Origin: Rugamonas fusca | Lineage (GTDB): Bacteria > Pseudomonadota > Gammaproteobacteria > Burkholderiales > Burkholderiaceae_D | Direction of reading: 5' to 3' | DNA: 64,000 bases | Assembly: GCF_014042365.1 (NCBI RefSeq) | Contig: NZ_JACEZS010000007.1 | Location: 124,001-188,000 of the forward strand | Shown here: one piece after another, positions 37,175 through 46,919 of the stretch | How positions within the stretch are numbered: position 1 is the first letter of the stretch | Layout of the letters: every line of letters starts with the position of its first letter | Translations under genes and position numbers: made by a program | Notes under the pieces: generated by a model | Databases searched by the model: none | Told to the model about the DNA's origin: nothing | The model's input: the letters and a program-made list of their open reading frames with translations, nothing else

Positions 37175-39874
37175 TTATTCCGCCGCCGCTGCCGTCTTCT
37201 TGGTTACGGCCTTCTTGGCCGGCGCCTTGACGGCTGTGGCCCGCTTGGCGGGCGCCTTGGCCTTGGTGGCGCTGGCCTTCTTGGCCGGCGCCTTGGCCGC
37301 CTTGGCCGGTGCCGCCGCTTCGTCCGCGCCCGCCGCACCGTCCGCGCCGTCCTCCGCTACCGCGCCGGCCTTGGCCTTGGCACCGGGCTTGGCCTTGCGT
37401 TCCTCGAACTCGAAGCTGATCTTGCCATCCTTGCCCCTGACCAGGAACGCCTTGAACGGCCGCCGCGTGCGCTGCGAGATAAAGCCCGGCAGCAAGTCCG
37501 TCTTGCCGTCGTTGAGCAGCTTGGCCATCTGCTCGGGCAGGATTTCCTGCTGCAGGATGATGCGGCCACTGCGGAAGTCGCAGGTCTTGGGCTTGGCCAC
37601 GCTGTGCTCGCACACATAGGCCAGGCCCATCTCGTACACGCCGGCCGCGCATTTCGGGCACGGACCGAGCGGGGTCTGGCCGGTGAAGTCCACGCCCTCG
37701 CCATCTTCGCCGGCTTCATCGTTCTGGCCGAAATCGAATTCCAGCTTGAAGTTGTTGATGTCCTCGTCGCGCACGATGCGCAGGATGGCGGCGAACGGCC
37801 GGCCCATCTTGGAGCGGAAGCCTTGCAGCGGACCGATGGTGCGGTTCTTGAGCAGTTCTTCCACTTCCTCGATCTCGAACTGGCGGCTGCCCGGCGTCTT
37901 GCTCATCGAGAAGTCGCACTTGGTGCACGCGAAGCGGCGGTAGTTTTCCTTGACCACGCCGCCGCAGTTCGGGCAGGGCGTGCGCATGGTGTGGTAGTCG
38001 CCGGGGATGGTCTCGTTGTCGTATTCCTTGGCGCGCTTGACGATGATCTGGGTCATCTGGGCGATTTCGCGCATGAATTCCTCGCGCGAGATCTTGCCCT
38101 TTTCCATTTGCGACAGCTTGTATTCCCATTCGCCCGTCAGCTCGGGCGCCGTCAGTTCGTTCACGCCCAGGCCGCGCAGCAAGGTCATCAGTTGCGACGC
38201 CTTGGCGGTGGGGATCAGCTCCCGGCCTTCGCGCACCAGGTAACGTTCCGTCAACAAGCCTTCGATGGTGGCCGCGCGCGTGGCTGGCGTGCCCAGGCCC
38301 TTGCCGGCCATGGCGTCGCGCAGCTCGTCGTCCTCCACCAGCTTGCCGGCCCCTTCCATGGCCGACAGCAGCGTCGCTTCCGTGTAGCGGGCGGGCGGCT
38401 TGGTGACCAGGCCGTTGGCCGTGACCTTGTCGGTGTGCACGTTCTCGCCCTTGGCCACCGGCACCAGGTTGCCGCCCGTGCTATCGGCCTTGTCCTCGTC
38501 GGTCGACGCTTCCTTGCCGTAGATGGCCAGCCAGCCCGGATTGGTCATCACCTTGCCTTCGGTCTTGAACTGGTGGCCCGACACTTCCGTGTAGCGCGTC
38601 GTCACCTGGAACTCGGCCGGCGGGAAGAACACGGCCATGAAGCGGCGCGTGACCAGGTCGTACAGCTTCTGCTCGGGCTCGGACAGGTTCTTGGGCGCGA
38701 TCGTGGTCGGGATGATGGCGAAGTGGTCCGAAATCTTGGCGTTGTCGAAGATGCGCTTGTTCGGCTTGACCCAGCCCTTGTCCAGGATCTGCTTGGCGAA
38801 CTGGTGGTAGTTCGGATTCTCCTTGACCACTTCCAGCGCCTGCATCACGGTCGGCATGTAGTCTTCCGGCAGGTGGCGCGAATCGGTACGGGGGTAGGTC
38901 AGCACCTTGTGCTTTTCGTACAGGGCCTGGGCCAGGCCCAGCGTGTTCTTGGCCGAGAAGCCAAAGCGCGAGTTCGCTTCGCGCTGCAAGCTGGTCAGGT
39001 CGAACAGGGCCGGCGCCATCGAGGTGGTCGGCTTGGCCTCCTCGGTCACCTTGCCCTGCTTGCCCACGCAGGCCATGGCGATGGAGTCGGCCGCGGCCTT
39101 GCTCCACAGCCGCTCGGCCTTCTTCTCGGGGTCGCTGTCGTCCTTCTTGAACTTGGTGTCGAGCCAGCGGCCTTCATACACGCCGGCCGCGCACACGAAC
39201 TGCGCGCGCACTTCCCAGAAGTCGCGCGGCACGAATTTCTTGATCTTGTCCTCGCGCTCGACGACGATCGACAAGGTCGGGGTCTGGACCCGGCCCACGG
39301 TGGTCAGGTAGAAGCCGCCCTCCTTCGAGTTGAAGGCCGTCATGGCGCGGGTGCCGTTGATGCCGATCAGCCAGTCCGCTTCCGAACGGCAACGGGCCGC
39401 GTCGGCCAGCGGCAGCATTTCCTCGTCGCTGCGCAAATGGGCGAAACCGTCGCGGATGGCGCCCGGCGTCATCGATTGCAGCCACAGCCGCTTGACGGGC
39501 TGCTTGGCCTTGGCGTTCTGCGCGATCAAACGAAAAATCAACTCACCTTCGCGGCCCGCGTCGCATGCGTTGATGAGGGTGGTGACGTCCTTGCGCTTGA
39601 TCAGCTTATTGAGCACCTTGAGCCGCGCTTCCGTCTTGGCGATGGGATTGAGCGCGAAATACGGCGGGATCATGGGCAGGTGGGCGAAGCTCCACTTGCC
39701 GCGCTTGACGTCGTGTTCTTCCGGTACGGCAATTTCCAGCAAATGGCCGACGGCGGAGGACAGCACGTAATCGTCGGACTCAAAGTACTCATCGTGCTTG
39801 GTAAAGCCGCCCAGCGTCTTCGCGATGTCGTTCGCGACAGATGGCTTCTCGGCGATGATGAGGGTTTTGCTCAT
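37175..39874 (-). CDS. topB: DNA topoisomerase III
   Basis: TopB is a type IA topoisomerase that decatenates DNA. The 899-residue protein has the Toprim DAGREGE segment at 105-111, FYLTTVGRVQTPTL near 190, and the catalytic Tyr327 in TYPRTDS. C-terminal zinc-binding Cys clusters are seen at CPNCGG...CTKC and CPKCAAG...C. The last 80 residues are a repetitive Ala/Lys/Pro tail (AKAPAKKA-type) like a histone H1 tail, probably for nonspecific DNA binding. The stop is followed by a strong terminator. Confidence 0.95.
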   Translation of the reverse strand: MSKTLIIAEKPSVANDIAKTLGGFTKHDEYFESDDYVLSSAVGHLLEIAVPEEHDVKRGKWSFAHLPMIPPYFALNPIAKTEARLKVLNKLIKRKDVTTLINACDAGREGELIFRLIAQNAKAKQPVKRLWLQSMTPGAIRDGFAHLRSDEEMLPLADAARCRSEADWLIGINGTRAMTAFNSKEGGFYLTTVGRVQTPTLSIVVEREDKIKKFVPRDFWEVRAQFVCAAGVYEGRWLDTKFKKDDSDPEKKAERLWSKAAADSIAMACVGKQGKVTEEAKPTTSMAPALFDLTSLQREANSRFGFSAKNTLGLAQALYEKHKVLTYPRTDSRHLPEDYMPTVMQALEVVKENPNYHQFAKQILDKGWVKPNKRIFDNAKISDHFAIIPTTIAPKNLSEPEQKLYDLVTRRFMAVFFPPAEFQVTTRYTEVSGHQFKTEGKVMTNPGWLAIYGKEASTDEDKADSTGGNLVPVAKGENVHTDKVTANGLVTKPPARYTEATLLSAMEGAGKLVEDDELRDAMAGKGLGTPATRAATIEGLLTERYLVREGRELIPTAKASQLMTLLRGLGVNELTAPELTGEWEYKLSQMEKGKISREEFMREIAQMTQIIVKRAKEYDNETIPGDYHTMRTPCPNCGGVVKENYRRFACTKCDFSMSKTPGSRQFEIEEVEELLKNRTIGPLQGFRSKMGRPFAAILRIVRDEDINNFKLEFDFGQNDEAGEDGEGVDFTGQTPLGPCPKCAAGVYEMGLAYVCEHSVAKPKTCDFRSGRIILQQEILPEQMAKLLNDGKTDLLPGFISQRTRRPFKAFLVRGKDGKISFEFEERKAKPGAKAKAGAVAEDGADGAAGADEAAAPAKAAKAPAKKASATKAKAPAKRATAVKAPAKKAVTKKTAAAAE

Positions 39875-40094
39875 ATTTTGTTGTCTCGTAGTTACTCTGG
39901 AGTGGGTACAGCATGCGCATCATACATGGGCAATGCGGCAAAGGCTGAATTTTCGCGGGCCCGGACGTTGACAACTTGTCAAAGCGCCAATAATAAACGG
40001 CTTGCGGCGCAAAGGGCAAGCATGCCGCGGCAACATCAGCGACAGCCCGAACGGTACGATGGAAGCCAGCGACGGCAGCGGTGGCCGGCGCGTC

Positions 40095-40559
40095 CTAGTG
40101 CAGCAGGCGCGGCGCCTGGTCTTCGTCGGAACCGAACAGGTCGTCGAACATCAGCGCGTCCGGCTCCTTGCCCTGGCTCCACAGCAACATCAGCACGATG
40201 ACCTTGAGCTTGGCCAGCGAGACGGGCACTTCGTCCAGCGCCAGGGCTCGCTCGATGACGATCTCGCGTTGCAGTGGCGACAGCACCTTGGCCGATTCCA
40301 GGAACTGGATGAAGCCGATGGCGGCCGTGCCCAGCACGTCCTGCTCTTCGTCGACATAGAAACGGGTGCCGGTGGAGGCCGCCGTCAAGGTCTGTTCCAT
40401 GCCGGCCATGGCCGTCAAGTCCGTCAACCATACGAGCGCCTCGGAAATCTCGACGTCATCGAAACCGACGGCCGACAGTTTCCTGGCCAATGCCTCCGGT
40501 TCCGGACAGGCATCGGGACGGTAATACGTCTCGTAGAGATAAACAAGGATGTCGAACAT
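40095..40559 (-). CDS. smg: Smg family protein (DUF494)
   Basis: The 154-residue protein begins [20 protein letters not shown], the Smg/DUF494 signature, followed by [50 protein letters not shown] and [20 protein letters not shown]. The family's molecular role is not known. It lies 64 bases after dprA in the common LysM-dprA-smg order. Confidence 0.93.
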   Translation of the reverse strand: MFDILVYLYETYYRPDACPEPEALARKLSAVGFDDVEISEALVWLTDLTAMAGMEQTLTAASTGTRFYVDEEQDVLGTAAIGFIQFLESAKVLSPLQREIVIERALALDEVPVSLAKLKVIVLMLLWSQGKEPDALMFDDLFGSDEDQAPRLLH

Positions 40560-40623
40560 GGCGCTACTCTATCAGTTAAATCAGATCGGGCACAAGTGCC
40601 GCACGGGCCATGCAAGCCACTGC

Positions 40624-41760
40624 TTAACGCCCACAACGCTGGAACATGCCGCCTGGCAAACGCTCGACCAGGCCGGCCAGCTCCAGCGCCAGCAACTGGT
40701 TCTGTACGGCCGGCAAGTCCAGGCCGCGCCGCAGCGCCAGCAAAGCCGGCGTGGCGGGATCGTCACCGAGCGCCGCCAGCAGCGGATCGACGAAGCTGTC
40801 GTCGGGCGCCGCCCCGGCCACCCCCGGCGGCTGGCCGGCCAGCGCGGCCAGCACATCGTCGGCCGATTCAACCAGCCGGGCGCCCTCTTTAATTAGTATG
40901 TGGCAACCCTTGGCCAGCGTGGCATGGATGGAACCGGGGATGGCGTACACGTCGCGCCCCTGCGCCAGCGCCAGCCGGGCCGTGATCAGCGAACCGGAAC
41001 CGGCCGCCGCCTCCACCACCAGCACCGCGCGCGCCAGCCCGCTGATGATGCGGTTGCGCTTGGGGAAGTTGGACGCGCGCGGCACCGTGCCCAGCGGATA
41101 TTCGCTGACCAGGCAGCCTTGCCCGGCGATGCGGCTGGCCAGGCCCGCGTTGCGCCGCGGGTAGATCACATCGACGCCCGTGCCCAGCACGGCCACCGTG
41201 CCGCCTTCGCCGCGCAAGCCGCCTTCGTGGGCGGCCGCATCGATGCCCAGCGCCAGGCCCGATACGATCACCAGCCCCGTCGCCGACAGCGCCTCGGCCA
41301 GCCGGGTCGCGTTGCTGGCACCCTGGGCGCTGGCGTTGCGGCTGCCCACCATGGCCAGCGCATCGCGCGCCAGCAGTTCGGTGCGGCCATGCACATACAG
41401 CAACAGCGGCGCATCGGGCGTGGCCCGCAGCGCGGGTGGGTAGTCGGGGTCGTCCAGCGCCAGCACCCGGCGCGATGGTTGTTGCAGCCAGCCATGAATG
41501 GCGTCCAGCCCGGCAGCCACGGCGTCGGCCGTCTCGCCGCTGGTGGCAGTGGCCAGCGCGCGCGCCTGGGCGGCGTTGAGCCAGTCTGGCAGGCCGCCAT
41601 GGCCGGCGGCGAAGATGGCGCCTGGCGAGGGGAAATCAGTGAGCAGGCGGTGCGCCGTCAGCAGCCCCACGCGCGGCGTCAGGCTCAGGCGCAGCCAGTC
41701 CGCCAGCGGCGCAGGGGACGCTGGCGGGGGGGCGGCGGGCTGGGTATCCGTGGCTTGCAC
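40624..41760 (-). CDS. dprA: DNA-processing protein DprA
   Basis: DprA loads RecA onto incoming single-stranded DNA during transformation. The 378-residue protein has an N-terminal helical region, the Rossmann fold core with the glycine-rich MVGSRNASAQGA and SGLALGIDAAAHEGGL, and a C-terminal winged-helix domain. It lies between the LysM gene (8 bases) and smg, an order conserved in betaproteobacteria. The length is normal. Confidence 0.96.
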   Translation of the reverse strand: MQATDTQPAAPPPASPAPLADWLRLSLTPRVGLLTAHRLLTDFPSPGAIFAAGHGGLPDWLNAAQARALATATSGETADAVAAGLDAIHGWLQQPSRRVLALDDPDYPPALRATPDAPLLLYVHGRTELLARDALAMVGSRNASAQGASNATRLAEALSATGLVIVSGLALGIDAAAHEGGLRGEGGTVAVLGTGVDVIYPRRNAGLASRIAGQGCLVSEYPLGTVPRASNFPKRNRIISGLARAVLVVEAAAGSGSLITARLALAQGRDVYAIPGSIHATLAKGCHILIKEGARLVESADDVLAALAGQPPGVAGAAPDDSFVDPLLAALGDDPATPALLALRRGLDLPAVQNQLLALELAGLVERLPGGMFQRCGR

Positions 41761-41768
41761 GGCGCGGC

Positions 41769-42866
41769 TTACTCCGGCGACTGGGCAACGTCGCCCACTT
41801 CCACCGGCGCCGTGACCTGCATGATCAAGCCATAGGAAATATGCTTGAACACACGGAAGATAAACAAGCTGCCCACTTCCTCGTCCGGCAGCTTGACCTG
41901 CGGATCGCTCATGCCGTGCCAGCCCTTGCTGGCGCCCGGATCGCTGACGGTCCTGCCGGTATGGTACAGCTGCAGCACGGAGCCGATATCGAGTCCGTCA
42001 AGCTTGCCGCGATTAATGCTCACCACCTGGTTCTGGCCCGCATGGGTCACGCCGCCATAGATGGCCGCCACCCGCGCTTCCACCCGCTGTTCCGGCGGAT
42101 GGGGCACGTAGTTGCGCATCGGCGTGGGCGGCGCCTGCATCAGCTGATCGCCCACCCCCATTTCCTCCTTGGCCGTGGCCACGGTGAAGGTGTGCACATC
42201 GCTGCCGGCCTTGGCCGGCGTGCGCAGCTTGAGCGTACCGAGGTAGAACGCCTCGTAGCCGATCACTTGCTTGGTGACCGGGTCCTTCAGCGCGTTGCCT
42301 GGGCGGAAGGCCTGGAACGAGGTGCCATCCTTCAGCTCGCCGCGCACATAGGCCTTGTCGTCCTTGCCCAGGAACACGTGGCCGTCCTGGGTGGCGATAA
42401 TGCGCGGGGCGTTGTTCAGTTCATCGTTCTCGATGATCAGGGGCTGGGTCAAAAACGGCTCGATCACGCCGGACGGGATGGACGGCACGGCGTCCTTGCC
42501 CAGCCCCTCCGTGCGCACCTGGGGCGACAGGTGCAGCGTGTTGGCGTCGCTGCCGTCGCCGGCCTCGATCTTGTTGCCGAGGCGCAGGCGGCCGGCGGCG
42601 CGGTCGAACCAGATGATCTGGCCCGGATAAATCCAGTGCGGATTATGGATCTGTTCCTTGTTCAAGTCCCACACTTGCGGCCAGCACCAGGGCTTTTCCA
42701 GGAAACGGCCGGAAATGTCCCACAACGTGTCCCCTTTGACCACCAGGTGCTGGTCCGGCGCGTCGGGCCGGAACTGGCAGTTCATGGCGTGCGCCGGGAG
42801 GGCGGCGGCGGCCGAAAAAAGGGCCGCCACGAACAAGCGGGTGCCGACTGTGCTAAAATTTTTCAT
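41769..42866 (-). CDS. exported LysM peptidoglycan-binding protein
   Basis: The 365-residue precursor has a signal peptide cleaved near residue 27 (ALPAHA). The mature N-terminus carries a LysM domain (HLVVKGDTLWDISGRFLEKPWCWPQVW ... HWIYPGQIIW). The rest is a large domain conserved in betaproteobacterial dprA-associated proteins. It is periplasmic and probably binds the cell wall; no enzyme motif is visible. It is the first gene of the LysM-dprA-smg group, divergent from def. Confidence 0.88.
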   Translation of the reverse strand: MKNFSTVGTRLFVAALFSAAAALPAHAMNCQFRPDAPDQHLVVKGDTLWDISGRFLEKPWCWPQVWDLNKEQIHNPHWIYPGQIIWFDRAAGRLRLGNKIEAGDGSDANTLHLSPQVRTEGLGKDAVPSIPSGVIEPFLTQPLIIENDELNNAPRIIATQDGHVFLGKDDKAYVRGELKDGTSFQAFRPGNALKDPVTKQVIGYEAFYLGTLKLRTPAKAGSDVHTFTVATAKEEMGVGDQLMQAPPTPMRNYVPHPPEQRVEARVAAIYGGVTHAGQNQVVSINRGKLDGLDIGSVLQLYHTGRTVSDPGASKGWHGMSDPQVKLPDEEVGSLFIFRVFKHISYGLIMQVTAPVEVGDVAQSPE

Positions 42867-43173
42867 TCATAATGTCCGTTAAGTGCAGCTCGGCGCTGGG
42901 CCGGGAGCCGGCCCGCCACAGGGCAAACATGGCGGCGATACATGACCGTTTCGACCAGTGGGGAACGAGAAGGCTGGCCTTGGGCTTGCCATACTGAATC
43001 AAATTCTGCCCACAAAACCCTCAACTAGCAAGCGAAACCACGTTCACGCGGCGGGCGCGGCTGTTGCATTTTTGACGGGGCTGGAACACCATTTGCCGCA
43101 CGCGACACCACGCCCGTTGTTAAGGCAATCACACAGTTATTAAATCGCTTAGTTAAAGTCAGTTAAAGTCAGC
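42867..43173. other. 307-bp divergent intergenic region (LysM gene / def)
   Basis: The region holds a candidate def promoter at its right side and two tandem copies of AGTTAAAGTC at 43151-43170, directly before the def start. The middle part (about 42890-43100) contains nothing I can identify. Confidence 0.5.
43117..43145 (+). promoter_or_regulatory. candidate def-fmt promoter
   Basis: TTGTTA (43117-43122) and TTAAAT (43140-43145) are 17 bases apart, about 29 bases before the def start. The -10 matches at four of six positions. Confidence 0.4.
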
Positions 43174-43716
43174 ATGTCCATACTCAATATCCTGCGTTAC
43201 CCCGACCCGCGCCTGCACAAGGTCGCCCAGCCCGTTACCCAGTTCGACGCCCGGCTCGAAAAGCTGGTGGCCGACATGGCCGAAACCATGTACGACGCGC
43301 CCGGCATCGGCCTGGCCGCCTCGCAGGTGGACGTGCATGAACAGCTGATCCTGGTCGACATCTCCGAAACCAAGGATGCGCTGGTGGCCTACATCAACCC
43401 GGAAATCATCTGGGCCAGCGACGAGATGCAGGTCTACGACGAAGGCTGCCTGTCCGTGCCCGGCATTTACGACGGCGTGGAACGCCACGCCCGCGTCAAG
43501 GTGCGCGCGCTGGACGTCAAGGGCCAGCCGTTCGAAGTGGAAGCGGACGGCCTGCTGGCCGTGTGCCTGCAGCATGAGATGGACCACCTGAAAGGCAAGG
43601 TGTTCGTTGAATACCTGTCGCCGCTCAAGCGCAACCGCATCAAGGCCAAGCTGCAGAAGGAAGAGCGCGGCATGGCGCGCGAAGCGAACCTGCGCGCCCA
43701 GGGCCGCCGCTACTGA
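43174..43716 (+). CDS. def: peptide deformylase
   Basis: Def removes the formyl group from nascent proteins. The 180-residue protein has the three catalytic motifs [13 protein letters not shown] and HEMDH. It begins [15 protein letters not shown]. There is no good Shine-Dalgarno before the ATG; a duplicated AGTTAAAGTC occupies that place. It is followed by fmt after 48 bases, forming the usual def-fmt unit. Confidence 0.98.
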   Translation: MSILNILRYPDPRLHKVAQPVTQFDARLEKLVADMAETMYDAPGIGLAASQVDVHEQLILVDISETKDALVAYINPEIIWASDEMQVYDEGCLSVPGIYDGVERHARVKVRALDVKGQPFEVEADGLLAVCLQHEMDHLKGKVFVEYLSPLKRNRIKAKLQKEERGMAREANLRAQGRRY

Positions 43717-43764
43717 TTTCTCCCGGCCGCCCGGCGCGGCTCGCATCACCAAGGAACAATAAAA

Positions 43765-44721
43765 ATGAAAGTGATCTTCGCCGGCACGCCGGAATTCGCC
43801 GCCGTGGCCCTGCAAGCGCTGCACGAGGCGGGCTTTGAGATTCCCCTGGTGCTGACCCAGCCCGACCGTCCGGCCGGGCGCGGCATGCATCTGCAACCGT
43901 CGGCCGTCAAGCAGTACGCCGTCGCGCATGGCATGGAAGTGCTGCAACCGCTCTCATTACGCATGGATGCGAAGGACCCGCAACGCGCGGCCGAGGCGAA
44001 GGCGGCCCACGAACGCCTGCTGGCCACCGAGTATGACGTCATGGTGGTGGCGGCCTACGGCCTGATTCTGCCGCGCAGCACGCTCGACATCAAACCCTGC
44101 CTGAATATCCACGGTTCGCTGCTGCCGCGCTGGCGCGGCGCCGCCCCCATCCACCGCGCCATCGAAGCGGGCGACGCGGAAACGGGCATCACCATCATGC
44201 AGATGGAAGAAGGACTGGACACCGGCCCCATGCTGCTGGTCGAGCACGTGGCGATCGGCGCCGACGACACGACGGGCACGGTGCACGACAAGCTGGCCGC
44301 GCTGGGCGGCAGCATGATCGTGCAGGCGCTGCGCAAGCTGGAACAAGGCAAGCTGGAAGCCGTGCCGCAGCCGGAAGCGGGCGTGTGCTACGCGGCCAAG
44401 ATCAGCAAGGATGAAGCGGCGCTGGACTTCAATTTGAGCGCCGAGGAAATCAGCCGCAAGATCCGCGCTTTCAACCCCTTCCCCGGCGCGCATGCGAATG
44501 TGAACGGCGTCACCGTCAAGCTGTGGGGCGCCAAGGTGCTGGACCACGATTGCACCGCGCCGGCTGGCCATGTGATCGCAGCCGATCAAGAGCACGGCAT
44601 CATCGTCGCCTGCGGCCGCGGCGCGCTGCGGTTGACGGAGCTGCAAAAGCCGGGCGGCAAGCGCATGCCAGCCGCCGAGTTCATCAAAGCCTTCCCGCTC
44701 GAAGACCAGCGCTTCGCGTGA
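43765..44721 (+). CDS. fmt: methionyl-tRNA formyltransferase
   Basis: Fmt formylates initiator Met-tRNA. The 318-residue protein begins [16 protein letters not shown] and contains [20 protein letters not shown], the catalytic [19 protein letters not shown] and the SLDTGP-like GLDTGPML. The C-terminal OB-like domain contains RAFNPFPGA. It follows def in the same operon, preceded by a GGA-rich site. Confidence 0.98.
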   Translation: MKVIFAGTPEFAAVALQALHEAGFEIPLVLTQPDRPAGRGMHLQPSAVKQYAVAHGMEVLQPLSLRMDAKDPQRAAEAKAAHERLLATEYDVMVVAAYGLILPRSTLDIKPCLNIHGSLLPRWRGAAPIHRAIEAGDAETGITIMQMEEGLDTGPMLLVEHVAIGADDTTGTVHDKLAALGGSMIVQALRKLEQGKLEAVPQPEAGVCYAAKISKDEAALDFNLSAEEISRKIRAFNPFPGAHANVNGVTVKLWGAKVLDHDCTAPAGHVIAADQEHGIIVACGRGALRLTELQKPGGKRMPAAEFIKAFPLEDQRFA

Positions 44722-44755
44722 ATCCGCTTTCCTCCTCCCTCGCCTGAACGGCCGC

Positions 44756-45658
44756 ATGGATCAACTGGCGGCCATGCGCGCCTTGCGCCGGGTGGTGGAA
44801 CTGGGCAGCTTCACGGCCGCCGCCGAGGCGCTGGGCATCTCCCACACGGTGGTGTCGCGCCAGATCAGCCATTTGGAAGCAAAACTGGGCGCGCAACTGC
44901 TCAACCGCACCACGCGCCGCTTCGCGCTCACGGCCGCCGGCCAGGCCTACTACGAAGCGAGCCGCCACATCCTCGACGCACTCGACGATGCCGACCGCGC
45001 CGTCGGCCAGCACCAGGCCAATCCCGGCGGCACCTTGCGCATCAACGCGCCGATGGCCTTCGGCACCGAGGAACTGGCGCAGTGGCTGCCCCGCTTCCTG
45101 GCACGCTATCCCGACCTGCAGGTCGACCTGGTGTGCAACGACCGCGTCGTCGACCTGATCGAAGAAGGGTTCGACGTGGCCCTGCGGCTCGCGCGCGACC
45201 TGCCCGACTCGACCCTGGTCGCCAAACGGCTGGCCAGCAGCCAGGTGATGCTGGTGGCTTCGCCCGATTACCTGCGCCGGCATGGCACGCCGCGCACGCC
45301 GCACGACCTGCTGCAGCATAACTGCCTGACCTACAGCCAGCTGGCGCGGCCCCGCGCGTGGCGCTTCACGGCGCCCGATGGCGCGGAGGTGGCGGTGACG
45401 GTCCAGGGCAGCCTGCAGGCCAACAATGGCGTGGCGCTGCGCACGGTGGCGCTGGCCGGCACGGGCATCGCCACCACGGCCTCATTCATCGTCCATGAGG
45501 ATGTGCGGCGCGGCGCGCTGGTGCGCGTGCTGCCCGACTACACGATCCGTCCGCGCGAGCTGTATGTGCTGTATCCACACAACCGTCACCTGTCGCCCAA
45601 GGTGCGGGTGTTCGTGGAATTCGCCAGCGCGCTGTACCAGGCGCGCGGTTGGGATTAG
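44756..45658 (+). CDS. LysR family transcriptional regulator
   Basis: The 300-residue protein has the N-terminal winged helix-turn-helix (MRALRRVVELGSFTAAAEALGISHTVVSRQISHLEAKLG) followed by a periplasmic-binding-like effector domain from about residue 90. It resembles the YafC/DsdC-type group that regulates redox or aromatic genes, but its targets are unknown. It lies 34 bases after fmt. Its stop overlaps, convergently, the last bases of the BrnA antitoxin gene. Confidence 0.9.
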   Translation: MDQLAAMRALRRVVELGSFTAAAEALGISHTVVSRQISHLEAKLGAQLLNRTTRRFALTAAGQAYYEASRHILDALDDADRAVGQHQANPGGTLRINAPMAFGTEELAQWLPRFLARYPDLQVDLVCNDRVVDLIEEGFDVALRLARDLPDSTLVAKRLASSQVMLVASPDYLRRHGTPRTPHDLLQHNCLTYSQLARPRAWRFTAPDGAEVAVTVQGSLQANNGVALRTVALAGTGIATTASFIVHEDVRRGALVRVLPDYTIRPRELYVLYPHNRHLSPKVRVFVEFASALYQARGWD

Positions 45659-45909
45659 CCTGGATGCGCGCGCGACGTCGATTCCATATAGTCGCGCAAC
45701 AATTGATTGATACGCCACTCATAATCAGGACCTTGCCGCCGAAACCAATCGTAGACATCGAGATCGATCAGCAACGTGTTTTTCTGTATCAATGCCTCCC
45801 GCATCGTGCCATGTTTGGCAGACGCTTCCGTGACTTCCGGAATATCGCTCAAGTCGATTTCTTCATCGGCGAGCTCGGTCCAATGCTTCCTGCTAGTAGC
45901 CTCGTTCAT
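45655..45909 (-). CDS. brnA: BrnA family antitoxin
   Basis: The 84-residue protein has an acidic N-terminus (LADEEIDLSDIPEVTEAS) and a C-terminal ribbon-helix-helix domain (LLIDLDVYDWFRRQGPDYEWRINQLLRDYM), the form of BrnA antitoxins that neutralise BrnT and repress the operon. Its start overlaps the toxin gene's end by 17 bases. The DNA here has lower G+C than the genes around it, hinting at acquisition. Confidence 0.85.
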   Translation of the reverse strand: MNEATSRKHWTELADEEIDLSDIPEVTEASAKHGTMREALIQKNTLLIDLDVYDWFRRQGPDYEWRINQLLRDYMESTSRAHPG

Positions 45910-46165
45910 ATTGCCGTTCCTCCTGGCGTGTCGCCTTCCTTGCCGAAATGATTCGCGTGAACTGCTCGCCTCGTTGAGCAAAGACCACAGTCGCCAGGGC
46001 CCCGTCGACAAAGCCAATCGCGATGTAGCGATCCTCTCCATACGGGCCGCCACGATCGAAGTAAGTCAGCGTCGGCTGCTCAAAAATCCTGGCCGCATCC
46101 TCAAAGCTGATCCCATGCTTTTGAACATTTCTGAGGTTCTTCAGTTCGTGCCACGCGAATAGCAT
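45893..46165 (-). CDS. brnT: BrnT family toxin (ribonuclease)
   Basis: The 90-residue protein matches BrnT: MLFAWHELKNLRNVQKHGISFEDAARIFEQP, then RYIAIGFVDGALATVVFAQRGEQFTRIISARKATRQEERQYE, with the conserved ISARKA-type motif and basic C-terminus. BrnT is a RelE-fold endoribonuclease that stops growth when freed from BrnA. An ATG 20 codons upstream gives an unrelated extension. It is upstream of brnA in the usual toxin-first order. Confidence 0.85.
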   Translation of the reverse strand: MLFAWHELKNLRNVQKHGISFEDAARIFEQPTLTYFDRGGPYGEDRYIAIGFVDGALATVVFAQRGEQFTRIISARKATRQEERQYERGY

Positions 46166-46261
46166 CGCCTCACACCGTAGTATAGGACGCGCAACGGCGC
46201 GCACCTGGACCAGCGTGCGCGCCATTGCGCCGGCAGTGCTTGCGGCAAGTCAGCCGGCGGT

Positions 46262-46882
46262 TCAAGCCGTAACGGGCAGTTCCAGGATGGCGTTGGTGGT
46301 CAGCACCTGGGCGAAGTTGTCGGACAGGGCCGTCAGCGTCACGTGGTGCAAGTCATGCGCGCTGGTCACGCCGCCGTTCCAGCCGGTGATGTCGCGCGAG
46401 GCGCTGGCGTCGGCCGCCACCAGCACCTGGTAGCTCTGCGCGCCGAACTGGCGCGCGTCGCGCGTGGCGGTGGACACGCACATATGCGTCATCAGACCGG
46501 CGATGATCAAGGTGCGGATGCCGCGCGCCTGCAGTTGCGCGTGCAGGTCGGTGCCGGCGAAGCTGCTGACGCGGTCCTTGCGTACCACCACATGGTGCGG
46601 CCGCACGGCCAGTTCCGGGTGGATCTCGGCCATCACGCTGCCTTGCGCGAACACGGGCGCGGCCGGGCCGTTCACGTGCTGGATGTGGAACACGGGCATG
46701 CCGTGGGCGTCGGCCAGCGCGGCCAGGCGGTTGGCGTTGCGCAGTGCCGGCAGGCCGTCCGGAACCGGCACGCGGCCGCTGTAGTACTCGTTCTGGAAAT
46801 CGATCAGCAGCACGGCGGTGCTGGCGGCGGCAAGCTGCCCGACGGGCTGGATGCCGGCGATGCTGCGCAGGGTGGCGGTCAT
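46262..46882 (-). CDS. isochorismatase-fold cysteine hydrolase
   Basis: The 206-residue protein has the catalytic triad expected in this family: Asp in AVLLIDFQNEYYSG, Lys in VVVRKDRVSSF and Cys in AGLMTHMCVSTATRDA, plus the HIQHV His. Members hydrolyse amides or vinyl ethers (nicotinamidase, ureidoacrylate or isochorismate hydrolases); the exact substrate is not resolved by sequence. Operator-like repeats lie 38-102 bases upstream, so it is likely regulated. Confidence 0.85.
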   Translation of the reverse strand: MTATLRSIAGIQPVGQLAAASTAVLLIDFQNEYYSGRVPVPDGLPALRNANRLAALADAHGMPVFHIQHVNGPAAPVFAQGSVMAEIHPELAVRPHHVVVRKDRVSSFAGTDLHAQLQARGIRTLIIAGLMTHMCVSTATRDARQFGAQSYQVLVAADASASRDITGWNGGVTSAHDLHHVTLTALSDNFAQVLTTNAILELPVTA

Positions 46883-46919
46883 GGTGTGCTCCTCGAAAAG
46901 TGCTCAGTGCCGCCATCTT

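Noticed and set aside
43081..43173. CRISPR-like or multi-copy repeat at the def leader
   Set aside because: Only two tandem 10-bp copies; no spacers.
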